DNA from: Rutidosis leptorrhynchoides
Taxonomy: Eukaryota > Streptophyta > Magnoliopsida > Asterales > Asteraceae
Assembly: GCF_046630445.1 (NCBI RefSeq)
Contig: NC_092338.1
Location: 15,972,001 to 16,036,000, forward strand
Direction of reading: 5' to 3'
DNA: 64,000 nucleotides
Position 1 is the stretch's first letter; every line of letters starts with the position of its first letter. Positions 12,983 to 24,244 of the stretch are shown here, in pieces. The notes beneath the pieces were generated by a model that was not told where the DNA came from, did no database searches, and was given only the letters and a program-made list of their open reading frames with translations. A program made the translations under genes and the position numbers.

Positions 12983-13075
12983 CTTAATCGGACAAGCATA
13001 AAATCGACGTCGTGGATTTGGAGAAGTCCATGGTGTACGGAGGACCGCGCTTCGACCACACCAACACACAACCAT
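12983..13075 (-). CDS. First exon of a GRF zinc-finger protein
   Basis: From an ATG at 13075, 31 codons encode MVVCWCGRSAVL followed by TSPNPRRRFYACPIK. This is the N-terminal half of a GRF-type zinc finger: C-x-C-G, then the N-P-x-R-R-F-Y-x-C core. GRF fingers are small nucleic-acid-binding modules, common in plants as short proteins of unknown role. The exon closes with AAG|GTAGGT, a good 5' splice site at 12982. Just beyond lies an old LTR remnant, so the gene is probably broken by insertions or has a very long intron. The motif is clear; that the gene still works is doubtful. Confidence 0.5.
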
Positions 13076-13677
13076 TTTTGATTTCGATTATGAATGAATA
13101 GATTTTGCCCGGTAGTAAAATTAGGGTTTAGAAATTGGGAACGAACTAATTGAATTGGGAACGGTTATAAGTTTTATAGACATTATCATGTGACTATCCA
13201 TGAGTTTCTCCAACAAATAATATAAAACATGTGCGGACTAAATTGCCCTCATGTGCTTGGCATGTGAGCATATTTAACGTCAAAAAACTAATGGGTGTTA
13301 ATGCTTGGGTCATCAATATCGAAAAGTGATAGTTCAGGGTCGTTTAGGTCAAAAAAAAGATAAAGGTCAACCGTGCATTTTGATACAAACATGGTGGACC
13401 ATCCGCGCAATTTTGTCTTTTGTAAATAGAACATATATTGATGGAAAACATGATTGTGACAATTTGTACACACTTTCCCCGTTTAGTTTGGGGGTGATCG
13501 ATCACCACTCACCAGTCATACATTTTAGCTTCTTAAGAAGTTATGTGTCAGCCTGCGTTGCTAAAATATACACACATAATAATAACCGGCCGAATAATAC
13601 TAAAATACAGGGAGAAACAAAAATCAGGAACAAGGAAATGAAGCCAATATTTTATTTTTTTTAAATTGAAACTATGC
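13076..13677. other. Intergenic stretch, no gene seen
   Basis: Ordinary AT-rich DNA upstream of the possible GRF gene. The open frames on both strands (for example 13305-13664) have no recognisable protein content. Confidence 0.5.
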
Positions 13678-13800
13678 CCCGTTTGGCGCACGGAATCCAA
13701 TGGGATTCCGGCGGAATTGAAATTGAATTTAGACACGACGCGTGTCTAAATTCAATTCCAATTCCGCCAGAATCCCATTGGATTTCGTGAGCCAAACGGG
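13678..13800. mobile_element. Fold-back MITE, near-perfect 123-bp palindrome
   Basis: The left arm begins CCCGTTTGGC and the right arm is its near-exact reverse complement, ending GCCAAACGGG. The centre of symmetry is at 13739 within GACACGACGCGTGTC. A handful of mismatches separate the arms. No target duplication is evident, so the superfamily is open. No coding capacity. Confidence 0.75.
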
Positions 13801-14582
13801 ACCTTAAGATTCTTTGGTTTTAAAGAATTTTTTTTTTGTTTGTACATCGATGTGGGACAAAAAAGCCTTAGCTTAGAATTTCAACCAACAACTTTAGATG
13901 TTAAATGTATCATTCCAAGTCGGATATGTACCTCATTCATTGTTGTATCCAACGTCACTTTGTGGTTTTTTTTTTTTTAAACAAATTATCACTATTGTTG
14001 TTATTGTTTTGTTATGAACATATTAGGAAATGCTAGGCAACGAGAATGCGACTTTTGCGGAACAAGTTAAGAAGCTTAATCGCGAAATGTTAGGGCCTTT
14101 TATTTCACCTCGCTTAGGCATTCAAATTCTCGGGACCGACCCTGATTATAACTATTGCTAACAATAAGCAAGAGCAGCAAATTGACTAACGGTGATTTCT
14201 TTACGTTTTTTTTTCCTGTAAATTTTCTTATCAAACTACAAATCAAAATCAATACTACAATCAAATGATAATTCAAATCAATAATCAACACATATCCCAG
14301 TACCATTACACCTAAAATTATCCCAAAATACAAATCAAAACTATTAAAGAAACCAAAATATACATGCTGCTATTATTTTCCGATTTCTATCAACAAACCT
14401 AATACCTAATTTTTTATTTCTGAGTTTCTTCTAATAAGTTAAAAAAACTGAGAAGAAGCAATTTCATAAAACCCTAAAATACCAAACACCAAATGGGTTT
14501 GATTTTGTTATAGATCTCGATATTAGAAACTTTAAATAGGGTTTGTTATCACATAATTGATTTGGGTTTGCAAATGGGTTTT
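13801..14582. other. Intergenic stretch up to the copia insertion
   Basis: No gene is convincing. A 40-codon open stretch at about 14038-14160 (+), with residues such as KLNREMLGPFISPRLG, looks protein-like but matches no family I know. The last five bases, 14578-14582 (GTTTT), are the left target duplication of the copia element. Confidence 0.5.
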
Positions 14583-15442
14583 TGTTGGAGGTTTTATTGA
14601 GATTTCGTGTAGGGTAAAATAATCGATAGCCGGATAAATCACTGAATCGTGGTATCACTTTCCGAAAGTAATTATTCGACCCTTATTGCCTGGGTTACAC
14701 GAATATCACTTTGGGATAAGACAGAGATTAGTTCTTGTTATTGGCAGTAAACAAGAACTCTTTTGCATAAGAGTATTAAGGTGTTTTTCGTATATCTTAT
14801 TCTCATAAATGATAGTCTCTATTTATAGGCACCCAAAAACAAGTATTATTCCACGATGGAGATGTTTCACTAACTAATTTCGTTTTCAAATCTAAAACAA
14901 ATCCTTTACATAAAGTTGTTTGTTTTATTTCAAACATCCTAATCAAGGAAATCGTTTTCAAATCTAAAACAAATCATTTACATAAAGTTGTTTGTTTTAT
15001 TTCAAACATCCAAATCAAGGAAATCGTTTTCAAATCTAAAACAAATCATTTACATAAAGTTGTTTGTTTTATTTCAAACATCCAAATCAAGGAAATCGTT
15101 TTCAAATCTAAAACAAATCCTTTACATAAAGTTGTTTGTTTTATTTCAAACATCCAAATCAAGGAAATCGTTTTCAAATCTAAAACAAATCCTTTATATA
15201 AAGTTGTTTGTTTTATTTCCAACAACCAAATCAAGGAAATCTAGATTAAATCCTTTTCATAAAGTTGTTTGTTTTATTTCCACCTAGTGCAAGAATAATA
15301 CTTCCGTAATCACTCAAATTTGTGATAATGGAAAACCATTTTCGGGTCCGGGCAATCTATCACTTAATGGGTGTACACTCCGTACCTCCTAACCCATTTA
15401 CAAGTATAGATTAAATCCCTCAATTACACTAAATTTCTAACA
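14583..15442 (-). repeat. 3' LTR of the copia element
   Basis: 860 bp. It contains about five tandem 72-bp units (from about 14877 to 15283) built around AAATCGTTTTCAAATC and AAAGTTGTTTGTTTTATTTC. A TATA box (minus TATAAATA) lies at 14820-14827. Almost identical to the 5' LTR. Confidence 0.95.
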
Positions 15443-15976
15443 ATCCTCCCCAATTTAGTGCAATTCGTTTCATGAGAATTAAACAAATTAAAACAAAAAC
15501 TCATGCATAAATGAAAATATCTTGAAGATTGAATTTTCACCTTAGTACATTACACATTCCAAATATTCGAGAATCAGGGTGTTCTAAGAATTGAACCCTT
15601 CAACCCATTTTGAATAACTGAAAATAACATACACATAAGTTTTCAAATACTCTAAAGCTATCCTGACACTTTACAAGCCATGTGTCCATATCCTTTCATG
15701 AATGTATCCAAAGCTAAAAGTCCAAGCTTTGTTGAAGCGGCAAAACTTCACATTCACATAGGTAGTTCACTTCAGTCATGCACCTGCTCTTGCACTTTTT
15801 CAAATGAACTATTAAGAAGCTAGACTTCAACCTGACCTTCAGCAGGTCCGAGTACATACCTTACCTTGGGATGATATAAAATTTATGTACTCCAAATTTC
15901 TAAGTATAAGCCTTCCGCATTGAATTCAACTTCTAATTTTCATCAGAAGGGAATTGGGTATCTTATAATTAGAAAT

Positions 15977-18900
15977 TTATGTGGACTTTAAACCCATCCC
16001 CACAGCAGACTTGTCAACCAAGTCTCTTGCCAATCCCTTCGTCAAGTGATCAGCTAAATTCTGTTGTGACCTTACGAACACTATAGAAATCACCCCATTC
16101 ATGATGAGTTCACGAATCATACTATGTCTGACACCTAAGTGTCTAGACTTTCCATTGTACATCTGGCTATAAGCTTTTGCCAATGTCGCAGCACTATCAC
16201 AATGGATAGACATGGGTGCTATAGGTTTAGGCCATAATGGTATCTCATGGATCAAGTTTCTAAGCCATTCTGCTTCTTTACCAGCAGCAGCTAAAGCAAC
16301 AAACTCAGATTCCATCGTTGAGTTGGTAATACATGTCTGCTTTTTAGAAGCCCATGAAATAGCACCTCCCCCAAGCAAGAACACCCAACCACTCGTTGAA
16401 GAATGATCTTCAATATTGGTTATCCAACTCGCATCAGAATATCCTTCTATTACAGAAGGAAATCCACTGTAAGATAAACTATATGCCATAGTTTTCTTTA
16501 AATACTTCAGTACCCGCCTAATTGCTTGCCAGTGATGAGTACTAGGATTACTAGTATATCTACTCAGTTTTCCCACAGCAAAAGCAATATCTGGCCTTGT
16601 ACATGTCATGGCGTACATCAAACAGCCAATCACCTGAGAATACTCAAGTTGTGATATAGCTTTACCTTGGTTAGGCATAAGCTTCTCACTTGGATCAACA
16701 GGTGTACTCACAGGAGTACATTCAAAGCAATTAAACTTTCTCAACACCTTCTCAATATAATGAGATTGAGAAATTGAAATTCCTTTGCTTTCACGTTTGA
16801 TCCTAATACCAAGGATAACGTCAGCCTCCCCCATATCTTTCATGGAGAACTTTGATGACAAAAATTCTTTTGTTAAATCAACTTGACTTTGGTCAGTCCC
16901 AAAGATTAACATGTCATCAACATATAGACAAATTATAACTCCTTTACCAGAATCATCAAATTTGCTATACACACATTTATCTGCTTGGTTCAATCTAAAA
17001 CCACTAGATAAAACTACTTCATCAAACTTCTGATGCCATTGCTTAGGTGCTTGTTTCAAACCATATAAGGACTTCACAAGTTTGCACACCTTGCTTTCAT
17101 TTCCTGGCATGACAAAGCCCTGAGGTTGGTTCATATAAACCTCCTCATCCAAATCACCATTCAAGAATGCTGTCTTCACATCCATCTGGTGAATAACCAG
17201 ATTGTGAATTGTAGCCAAAGCAATCAGCAGTCTAATGGTAGTGATACGTGCCACAGGAGCATAAGTATCAAAATAGTCAATTCCAGACTTTTGTCTAAAG
17301 CCTTGAATGACTAACCTTGCCTTGAACTTTTCAATAGTTCCATCCACCTTCATCTTCTTTTTGAAAATCCATTTGCAACCCAATGGTTTGCAACCAGGAG
17401 GTAGATCAGCTAACACCCAAGTGTTATTGCCCATGATAGAATCTATCTCATCATTAATTGCCTCTTTCCAGAATGCAACATCCTGAGACCTCATTGCTTC
17501 ATCATATGTTTTAGGATCATCATCAACATTGAAACAATAAGAATATTGGGTAGAAACATCATCCCTAGAACCTTCAACTAAGTATAGATGAAAATCTGGT
17601 CCAAATGATTTAGGTTTCCTTTTTCTTTTGCTTTTTCGAAGCTCAAGTGACTGATCAACAGCCTTTTCAGAGACTTCATCATTACAATCCTTATTGATTC
17701 CATTGTTACTTGGAATCATATCCTTTGGTCTAGGTATAGATGAAAATCGATTTTCATCAAAGATTGCATCCCTTGAATCAATCACAGAATTGATTGAGAC
17801 AAACTCATTAGGCTCTATTACATAGAACCTATATGCCTTGGAATGTTCAACATATCCAACAAATATGCAATCTATACCTCTTTCACCTAAACTTTTCTTC
17901 TTGGGATCAGGTAGTCTTACAACCGCCCTACAGCCCCATACCCGAAGATAATTCAAGTTAGGTTTCCTTTTATTCCAAAGTTCATAAGGTGTAATCTTGT
18001 TTCTTTTGTTAGGAACTCTATTAAGCAAATAACAAGCTGTTAACATAGCTTCCCCCCAAAATCCTTCACTTAAACCCGAATAGGATAACATGGAATTAAC
18101 CATTTTCTTAAGGACCCTATTCTTCCTTTCAGATATACCATTTTGTTGTGGAGTATAAGGAGCTGTGGTCTCATGGATAATACCAACGGATTGGAAATAC
18201 GATTGGTCAATGTATTCACCTCCCCTATCTGTTCTAAGTCTTTTAATCAAAGCCTTTTGTTGTAATTCTACTTCAGTTTTAAATATTTTAAATTTATCTA
18301 ATGCTTCATCCTTAGTATGTAACAAATAAACATAGCAAAATCTAGAAGCATCATCAATAAAAGTCACAAAATATTTCTTGTTCCCTAAAGTAGGAGTAGC
18401 ATGCAAATCACATAAATCACTATGTATTAATTCCAAAATTTCAGTATCACGATGTACATTTTGAAATGGTTTCTTAGTGATCTTTGTTAACATACACGTT
18501 TTACACTTTTCATTGTTCATGTCAAAAACCGGTATTAATCCATTTTTAGACATATCTTGCATTCTTTTAAAGTGTATATGTCCTAGTCTAGCATGCCAAA
18601 GTGTAGAATTATTTATGCTAGAAGTAGATATAAAAGCAAAATTAACATTCAAGTGATTAATGTTAAGTCTAAACATTCTATTGCATAAATAACCAAAACC
18701 AACAAACATACCATGTTTTGACAAAACAAACTTATCAGATTCAATCACTTGTTTATAACCACAACAATTTAACACACTACTGGAAATCAAATTTTTTCTT
18801 ATTTGTGGTACATGCAAAACATCAAACAAACAAATAGTTTTTCCAGAACTAAAACACAAATCCACACTTCCACGTCCATGAACAGAGGCTGTTGACTCAT

Positions 18901-19969
18901 TTCCCATATGAAGAATTGATCCATCAGTCACGGACTCGTAAGTCTTGAACCAAAATCTATCCTTGCATACATGGGTGGTGGCTCCCGAGTCAACCCACCA
19001 CGCGACATCATCATCCTGCACAAAATAAGCCTCAGATATATATGAAACATAATAATTCTTATTTGAATTATTAAATATATTCTGACCTTTCGAGTTGTGG
19101 TTGTTTAAACCATTTCCCGAACCGCTTGTGCTAGATCCTTTGGCATTATTATTACCAAAAATAACCTTGCAATCCTTTTTTATGTGTCCAGTTTTACCAC
19201 ACTTCCAACAAGTCAATTTAGACTTCTTGTTCGGATTAGCCTTGTTATAACCTCGATGTTTACGTTTGCCCTTTTTGTCATTATTACTAGTGAACTTTTT
19301 ATGTTCCACCATATTGACAACAGACGTACCAGCAACTTCGTTGCTCTTTGGCTTGTCATTATCCTGCAACCTGAGGGATTCCTCAATACGCAGATGACTA
19401 CCCAACTCAACAAGAGTTAACTCCTCCTTCTTATGTTTCAAAGAATGTTTAAATTCTTTCCAAGATGGAGGTAGTTTATCAATTATGCTTGAGACTTGAA
19501 TAGACTCATCCATGTTCATCTTATGTTGTGTGAATTGACCAAGTATACGAATGAGCTCATTGTATTGTTCCAAGACCGGTCTAGAATCGACCATCTTGTA
19601 ATTATTAAAATTACTAACAAGGAACTTTTTACTAGAAGCATCCTCAGACATATACTTGGTTTCTAAACAGTCCCATAGTTCTTTAGAAGATTCAACATTT
19701 AGGTAAATATCAAAAAGGGAATCAGCCATACCATTGAGGATTAAACCTCTAGCGATGTAGTCATCGTTCTCCCACTTGCACCTTTTCCGAATTTGTTCAA
19801 TAGTGGCATCATCACCATGATCTTCAGGAATTGGTGTGCTGAGTACGTACACCACACTCATGCTGCTCAGAAAGAAGTGCATCTTCTTTTGCCATCTCCT
19901 AAAATCAATTCCCTCAAACTTATCAAGTTTGGAGAAATTCGCCGTCATGTGTTTCATCGTAGCCGCCAT
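15977..19969 (-). CDS. Copia gag-pol polyprotein
   Basis: One open frame of 1,330 codons starting 27 bp after the 5' LTR. Domains in order: copia-type gag (about residues 1-220); CCHC zinc knuckle [14 protein letters not shown] (about 254-267); aspartic protease with [12 protein letters not shown] (about 325-336); integrase with an HH-CC start near [12 protein letters not shown] and a core holding IHSDLCDLH and DDASRF; reverse transcriptase with CKWIFKKK and the catalytic YVDDM; and RNase H ending [14 protein letters not shown]. Domain order (integrase before RT) marks Ty1/copia. It would supply all enzymes for copying and inserting the element. Clade not assigned. It is a retroelement gene, apparently intact. 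Confidence 0.95.
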   Translation of the reverse strand: MAATMKHMTANFSKLDKFEGIDFRRWQKKMHFFLSSMSVVYVLSTPIPEDHGDDATIEQIRKRCKWENDDYIARGLILNGMADSLFDIYLNVESSKELWDCLETKYMSEDASSKKFLVSNFNNYKMVDSRPVLEQYNELIRILGQFTQHKMNMDESIQVSSIIDKLPPSWKEFKHSLKHKKEELTLVELGSHLRIEESLRLQDNDKPKSNEVAGTSVVNMVEHKKFTSNNDKKGKRKHRGYNKANPNKKSKLTCWKCGKTGHIKKDCKVIFGNNNAKGSSTSGSGNGLNNHNSKGQNIFNNSNKNYYVSYISEAYFVQDDDVAWWVDSGATTHVCKDRFWFKTYESVTDGSILHMGNESTASVHGRGSVDLCFSSGKTICLFDVLHVPQIRKNLISSSVLNCCGYKQVIESDKFVLSKHGMFVGFGYLCNRMFRLNINHLNVNFAFISTSSINNSTLWHARLGHIHFKRMQDMSKNGLIPVFDMNNEKCKTCMLTKITKKPFQNVHRDTEILELIHSDLCDLHATPTLGNKKYFVTFIDDASRFCYVYLLHTKDEALDKFKIFKTEVELQQKALIKRLRTDRGGEYIDQSYFQSVGIIHETTAPYTPQQNGISERKNRVLKKMVNSMLSYSGLSEGFWGEAMLTACYLLNRVPNKRNKITPYELWNKRKPNLNYLRVWGCRAVVRLPDPKKKSLGERGIDCIFVGYVEHSKAYRFYVIEPNEFVSINSVIDSRDAIFDENRFSSIPRPKDMIPSNNGINKDCNDEVSEKAVDQSLELRKSKRKRKPKSFGPDFHLYLVEGSRDDVSTQYSYCFNVDDDPKTYDEAMRSQDVAFWKEAINDEIDSIMGNNTWVLADLPPGCKPLGCKWIFKKKMKVDGTIEKFKARLVIQGFRQKSGIDYFDTYAPVARITTIRLLIALATIHNLVIHQMDVKTAFLNGDLDEEVYMNQPQGFVMPGNESKVCKLVKSLYGLKQAPKQWHQKFDEVVLSSGFRLNQADKCVYSKFDDSGKGVIICLYVDDMLIFGTDQSQVDLTKEFLSSKFSMKDMGEADVILGIRIKRESKGISISQSHYIEKVLRKFNCFECTPVSTPVDPSEKLMPNQGKAISQLEYSQVIGCLMYAMTCTRPDIAFAVGKLSRYTSNPSTHHWQAIRRVLKYLKKTMAYSLSYSGFPSVIEGYSDASWITNIEDHSSTSGWVFLLGGGAISWASKKQTCITNSTMESEFVALAAAGKEAEWLRNLIHEIPLWPKPIAPMSIHCDSAATLAKAYSQMYNGKSRHLGVRHSMIRELIMNGVISIVFVRSQQNLADHLTKGLARDLVDKSAVGMGLKST

Positions 19970-19978
19970 CGATTATAA

Positions 19979-19994
19979 CGAATAATTACTTTCG
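19979..19994 (-). promoter_or_regulatory. Candidate self-priming site next to the copia 5' LTR
   Basis: Two bases after the 5' LTR the leader reads CGAAAGTAATTATTCG (minus). This is the exact reverse complement of CGAATAATTACTTTCG inside the same LTR (20092-20077). The usual copia primer-binding sequence TGGTATCAGAGC is absent and the whole leader is only 27 bases. A 16-bp stem with an 82-base loop could place an element-derived 3' end on this site. The complementarity is seen; priming by it is inference. Confidence 0.55.
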
Positions 19995-19996
19995 AT

Positions 19997-20856
19997 TGTT
20001 GGAGGTTTTATTGAGATTTCGTGTAGGGTAAAATAATCGATAGCCGGATAAATCACTGAATCGTGGTATCACTTTCCGAAAGTAATTATTCGACCCTTAT
20101 TGCCTGGGTTACACGAATATCACTTTGGGATAAGACAGAGATTAGTTCTTGTTATTGGCAGTAAACAAGAACTCTTTTGCATAAGAGTATTAAGGTGTTT
20201 TTCGTATATCTTATTCTCATAAATGATAGTCTCTATTTATAGGCACCCAAAAACAAGTATTATTCCACGATGGAGATGTTTCACTAACTAATTTCGTTTT
20301 CAAATCTAAAACAAATCCTTTACATAAAGTTGTTTGTTTTATTTCAAACATCCTAATCAAGGAAATCGTTTTCAAATCTAAAACAAATCATTTACATAAA
20401 GTTGTTTGTTTTATTTCAAACATCCAAATCAAGGAAATCGTTTTCAAATCTAAAACAAATCCTTTACATAAAGTTGTTTGTTTTATTTCAAACATCCAAA
20501 TCAAGGAAATCGTTTTCAAATCTAAAACAAATCCTTTACATAAAGTTGTTTGTTTTATTTCAAACATCCAAATCAAGGAAATCGTTTTCAAATCTAAAAC
20601 AAATCCTTTATATAAAGTTGTTTGTTTTATTTCCAACAACCAAATCAAGGAAATCTAGATTAAATCCTTTTCATAAAGTTGTTTGTTTTATTTCCACCTA
20701 GTGCAAGAATAATACTTCCGTAATCACTCAAATTTGTGATAATGGAAAACCATTTTCGGGTCCGGGCAATCTATCACTTAATGGGTGTACACTCCGTACC
20801 TCCTAACCCATTTACAAGTATAGATTAAATCCCTCAATTACACTAAATTTCTAACA
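19997..20856 (-). repeat. 5' LTR of the copia element
   Basis: 860 bp. TATA box (minus TATAAATA) at 20234-20241 and a 72-bp tandem array as in the 3' LTR. The segment 20077-20092 is complementary to the leader. Its right end abuts the target duplication GTTTT (20857-20861). Confidence 0.95.
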
Positions 20857-23800
20857 GTTTTATTTTATTGCTTATTCATAAGGTTGTAATCACTAGGGGT
20901 GTGCATGGTTCGGGAAAGAACCGAAAAAACCGAAGACCGGACCGGACCGAACCGGAACCGAACCGGACCGATGAGTTTCGGTACGGTCCACGGTCCTCTT
21001 TTTTACCCATTTTCGGTTTTCGGTTCGGGATGGACCATACCCGAAATTTTCGGGAAAAGACCGAACCGATATGAGTTACGTTATTCTTTAATTCACCTGC
21101 ATATCACAATAAAGGAGTTTCCGTAAATTAATTGGTGAGTTGTTATTATTTATACATTAATATATTTTTCATATATTAAATATAACTTCCTTATAGATAA
21201 ACATCAATATAACAACCCTAACCTATACAGTCAAACAATAAGCATCGTAAACCCTAACCTATATGTGATCAAGCCTTCAATGTAAGCTTCAACATCTCTT
21301 TTTTACTTTTGTTGCTATGCGCATATATTGCTTGTTTATTTGTTGATCTTGTATTATATTTTTCTATGATCGTTATTACATTAGCACATTCATGATTCAT
21401 CTTCGATAACCTTATATGTTCCTTTGATTGTGTACATAAATACGGAGTAATAAATAAATTAGCTTTCTCCTTCATTTGTTAATTATGATATAGAGTCATT
21501 ACAAATTATAGTTTAATAAATGTGTAACGATTTTCTTTGTGTTAGTGTTGTTGTATTATTTTTTTAGCGAAGAAACATAAGTATAATATTAACATCAACT
21601 TGCCATCAGTTGTGTGTTGTTGTATATAATTACGTTAGTCCTTACGAATTATGATAGGCTAAATAAGTTTTTTTTTAAAGATCAACAAAATTTTATTACT
21701 AGAAATTATAGATACAAGGGAGCTCAGGAGCTTTACAATGAAACACGATACTGTGACAATTGCCTAATTGGATTGATATATTTTTATGCCATATGATGTG
21801 TTGGTGTATTTGTAATTTCATATTATACACATATTCACTACCATTAGTTTGATGTAAATTGTTTAAAGTTGATGTAAGTGATTACAAGGTTCATAGCTTC
21901 ATTAGCATCATCTTTGTATTATATATACTAATTTTTATATATTTGATTAGATGGATCAAGAAAATGTTAGTATTTCATCTGGCGAATCAAGTGGTAAAAG
22001 TGGAGGAGAAAGAGGGAATCATAATGGTCAATCAAAAAATAAGAAACGAAAGACTAGCACAAGTAGAGTGAAAAAGGGAAAAGGATCATTGAGGTCTGAA
22101 GTGTGGCAACATTTTACAAAAATTATTATAGATGGGGTAGATTATGGAAAGTGCAATCATTGTCCCGACAAAAAATATAAGGCAGATAAAATTACTAATG
22201 AAACTTCAGGGATGTTAAAACACATGAGAAATTGTCCAAACCACCCAGCTAGACACTAGAATCAAACTAACGTGTTTCTCAAGAAACAGAGCGATGGAAG
22301 TGGGAGCGTAGACAAATGGAGGTTTGATAGTGAAAAAATTAGAAAAGCGTTGATCAAAATGATAATTGTAGATGAACTTCCATTTTCTTTTGTCGAAAAA
22401 AAAGGCTTTAAAGAATTCATGGAAGTTGCTTGCCCCTATTTCAAGATCCCCTCACGTACAACGGTTTCTAGGGATGTGTCCGAATTTTATGTGGAAGAAA
22501 AAACGAAACTGAAAGCTATGATTAGGAAAGGTAAACAACGTGTTAGCCTAACCACGGACACCTGGACATCTATACAACGGGTGAATTACATGGTTGTAAC
22601 AGCACACTTTATTGACGAATCTTGGAAATTGCATAAACGGATAATTAGTTTCAAGCCAATTTATAGCCACAAGGGTGATGATATTGGAAGAGAAATTTTA
22701 GATTGTCTTCATGATTGGGGTGTCGACCATTTGATGTCAATAACTGCAGATAATGCATCCTCGAACGACACGGCTTTGGTGTTTTTGAAAAAAAAGATAC
22801 CTACAAAAATGATAGCGAGCGGGGAGTACCTTCAGATGAGATGCTCAGCACACATACTTAACTTGATTGTCAAAGAAGGATTGAAAAGGTATCATAAACC
22901 ACTTGATCGTATTCGTGGAGCAGTTAAATATATTAGGCAACCTACAGGTAGATGTGACATTTTTAAAGCTTGTGTGGATGAGTTGAATTTGAAGTCGAAA
23001 GCTATGTTACATCTTGATTGTCCAACAAGATGGAACTCTACATATGACATGTTGGAAATCGCTGAAAAGGTGAAGGGTGCTTTCGATCTGTATGAGAATA
23101 AAGATCTTAATTATGTTCACGTTTTAGGTAATTATTTAAACACTTGTTGATTTATCTATTTTTTGTGTTATTTAAGCTTTCTAATTAATATTGACAATTA
23201 ACAATTCTTAATCCTCTATATATGTTTAGGTAATGATATTCCGACATTTATTGATTGGGAATGCGTTAAGAATCTCACACGTTTTTTGCGGATTTTTAAA
23301 ACCAAAACTGAAAAATTATCCGGGACATCTTATGTTGTTGCGAATTCTTTTTTCAATGAAGTGATTGATCTTGATGATCAATTGAATAAGTTTACTAATG
23401 ATTCTGATATAGAGTTTAGAGTGATGTTAAAGGACATGAGAAGAAAGTTTGATAAGTATTGGAATGGTATCAACAAATTGAACATGCTCATGTATTTTGC
23501 TGCTGTGCTGGATCCTCGAATGAAATTTTCGATTATAAGGTTCGGTTTTAAACGCATATTTGATATGAAATCATATGAACCTTTGGAAGGAGAACCACAT
23601 GCAGAGTTTGTTGAACGAGCTGAGAGTTCAAAGCAACAAGAGGTAGAGTTTCATGTCGGCTTAGTTGAAAAGGCAATGAAACTATTATATGAGGAATATC
23701 GTCTTATGTATGAGGTGGGAAGCTTAAATGAGAATTATGAAAGACAAGAAAATGTGGTAAATCTAATTGATGAAGAAAATGATTTTTTTGAAGCTTTTTT

Positions 23801-24244
23801 GAAGGATGGGGATAATAGCAATGTTGAATCGGGAACAGAGTTAGATAAATATAAGAGTGAGCCTCGTGCACCAATGGTAAAAGGGTTTGATATCTTATCG
23901 TGGTGGAAAGATAATAGTTCGAGATTTCCAATTCTATCTAACATGGCTAGAGGTAATATACTTAACTTGATATAATATATTGAAATTCATGATAATTTTA
24001 TTTATTAATATAAATGTTGTCGTTGTCGTCGTCGTCATTTTTTAGATATTTTGGTGATTCCTGTTACATCTGTTGCTTCAGAGTCGGCATTTAGCACGGG
24101 TGGTAGGGTGTTGGATGCATTTAGAAGTTCCTTGTCTCCAAGCAAAGTGGAAGCTCTTATATGTACTCAAGATTGGATCCGTATCTCAAGAAATGTGTGT
24201 GACATGGATGAGGATTTGGATGACAATGAAATGGAGAACGTTAT

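Larger units (their letters stand above)
14583..20856 (-). mobile_element. Full-length Ty1/copia element, young, looks whole
   Basis: A 6,274-bp minus-strand element with two 860-bp LTRs (14583-15442 and 19997-20856). A perfect 5-bp target duplication GTTTT lies at 14578-14582 and 20857-20861. The LTRs begin TGTTAGAAATTT and end CCTCCAACA. By eye I found one mismatch between them, so insertion is very recent, probably within the last 0.1 million years at usual plant rates. A purine-rich TTGGGGAGGAT before the 3' LTR (about 15443-15453) is the polypurine tract. The single coding frame looks whole. There is no tRNA-type primer-binding site (see 19979-19994). Confidence 0.97.

Noticed and set aside
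13988-14164. Protein-like 40-codon stretch (KLNREMLGPFISPRLG)
   Set aside because: No family recognised, no clear splice sites, too short to support as a gene.
14877-15283. CRISPR-like array of 72-bp repeats
   Set aside because: Units are contiguous tandem repeats without unique spacers, in a plant retrotransposon LTR.
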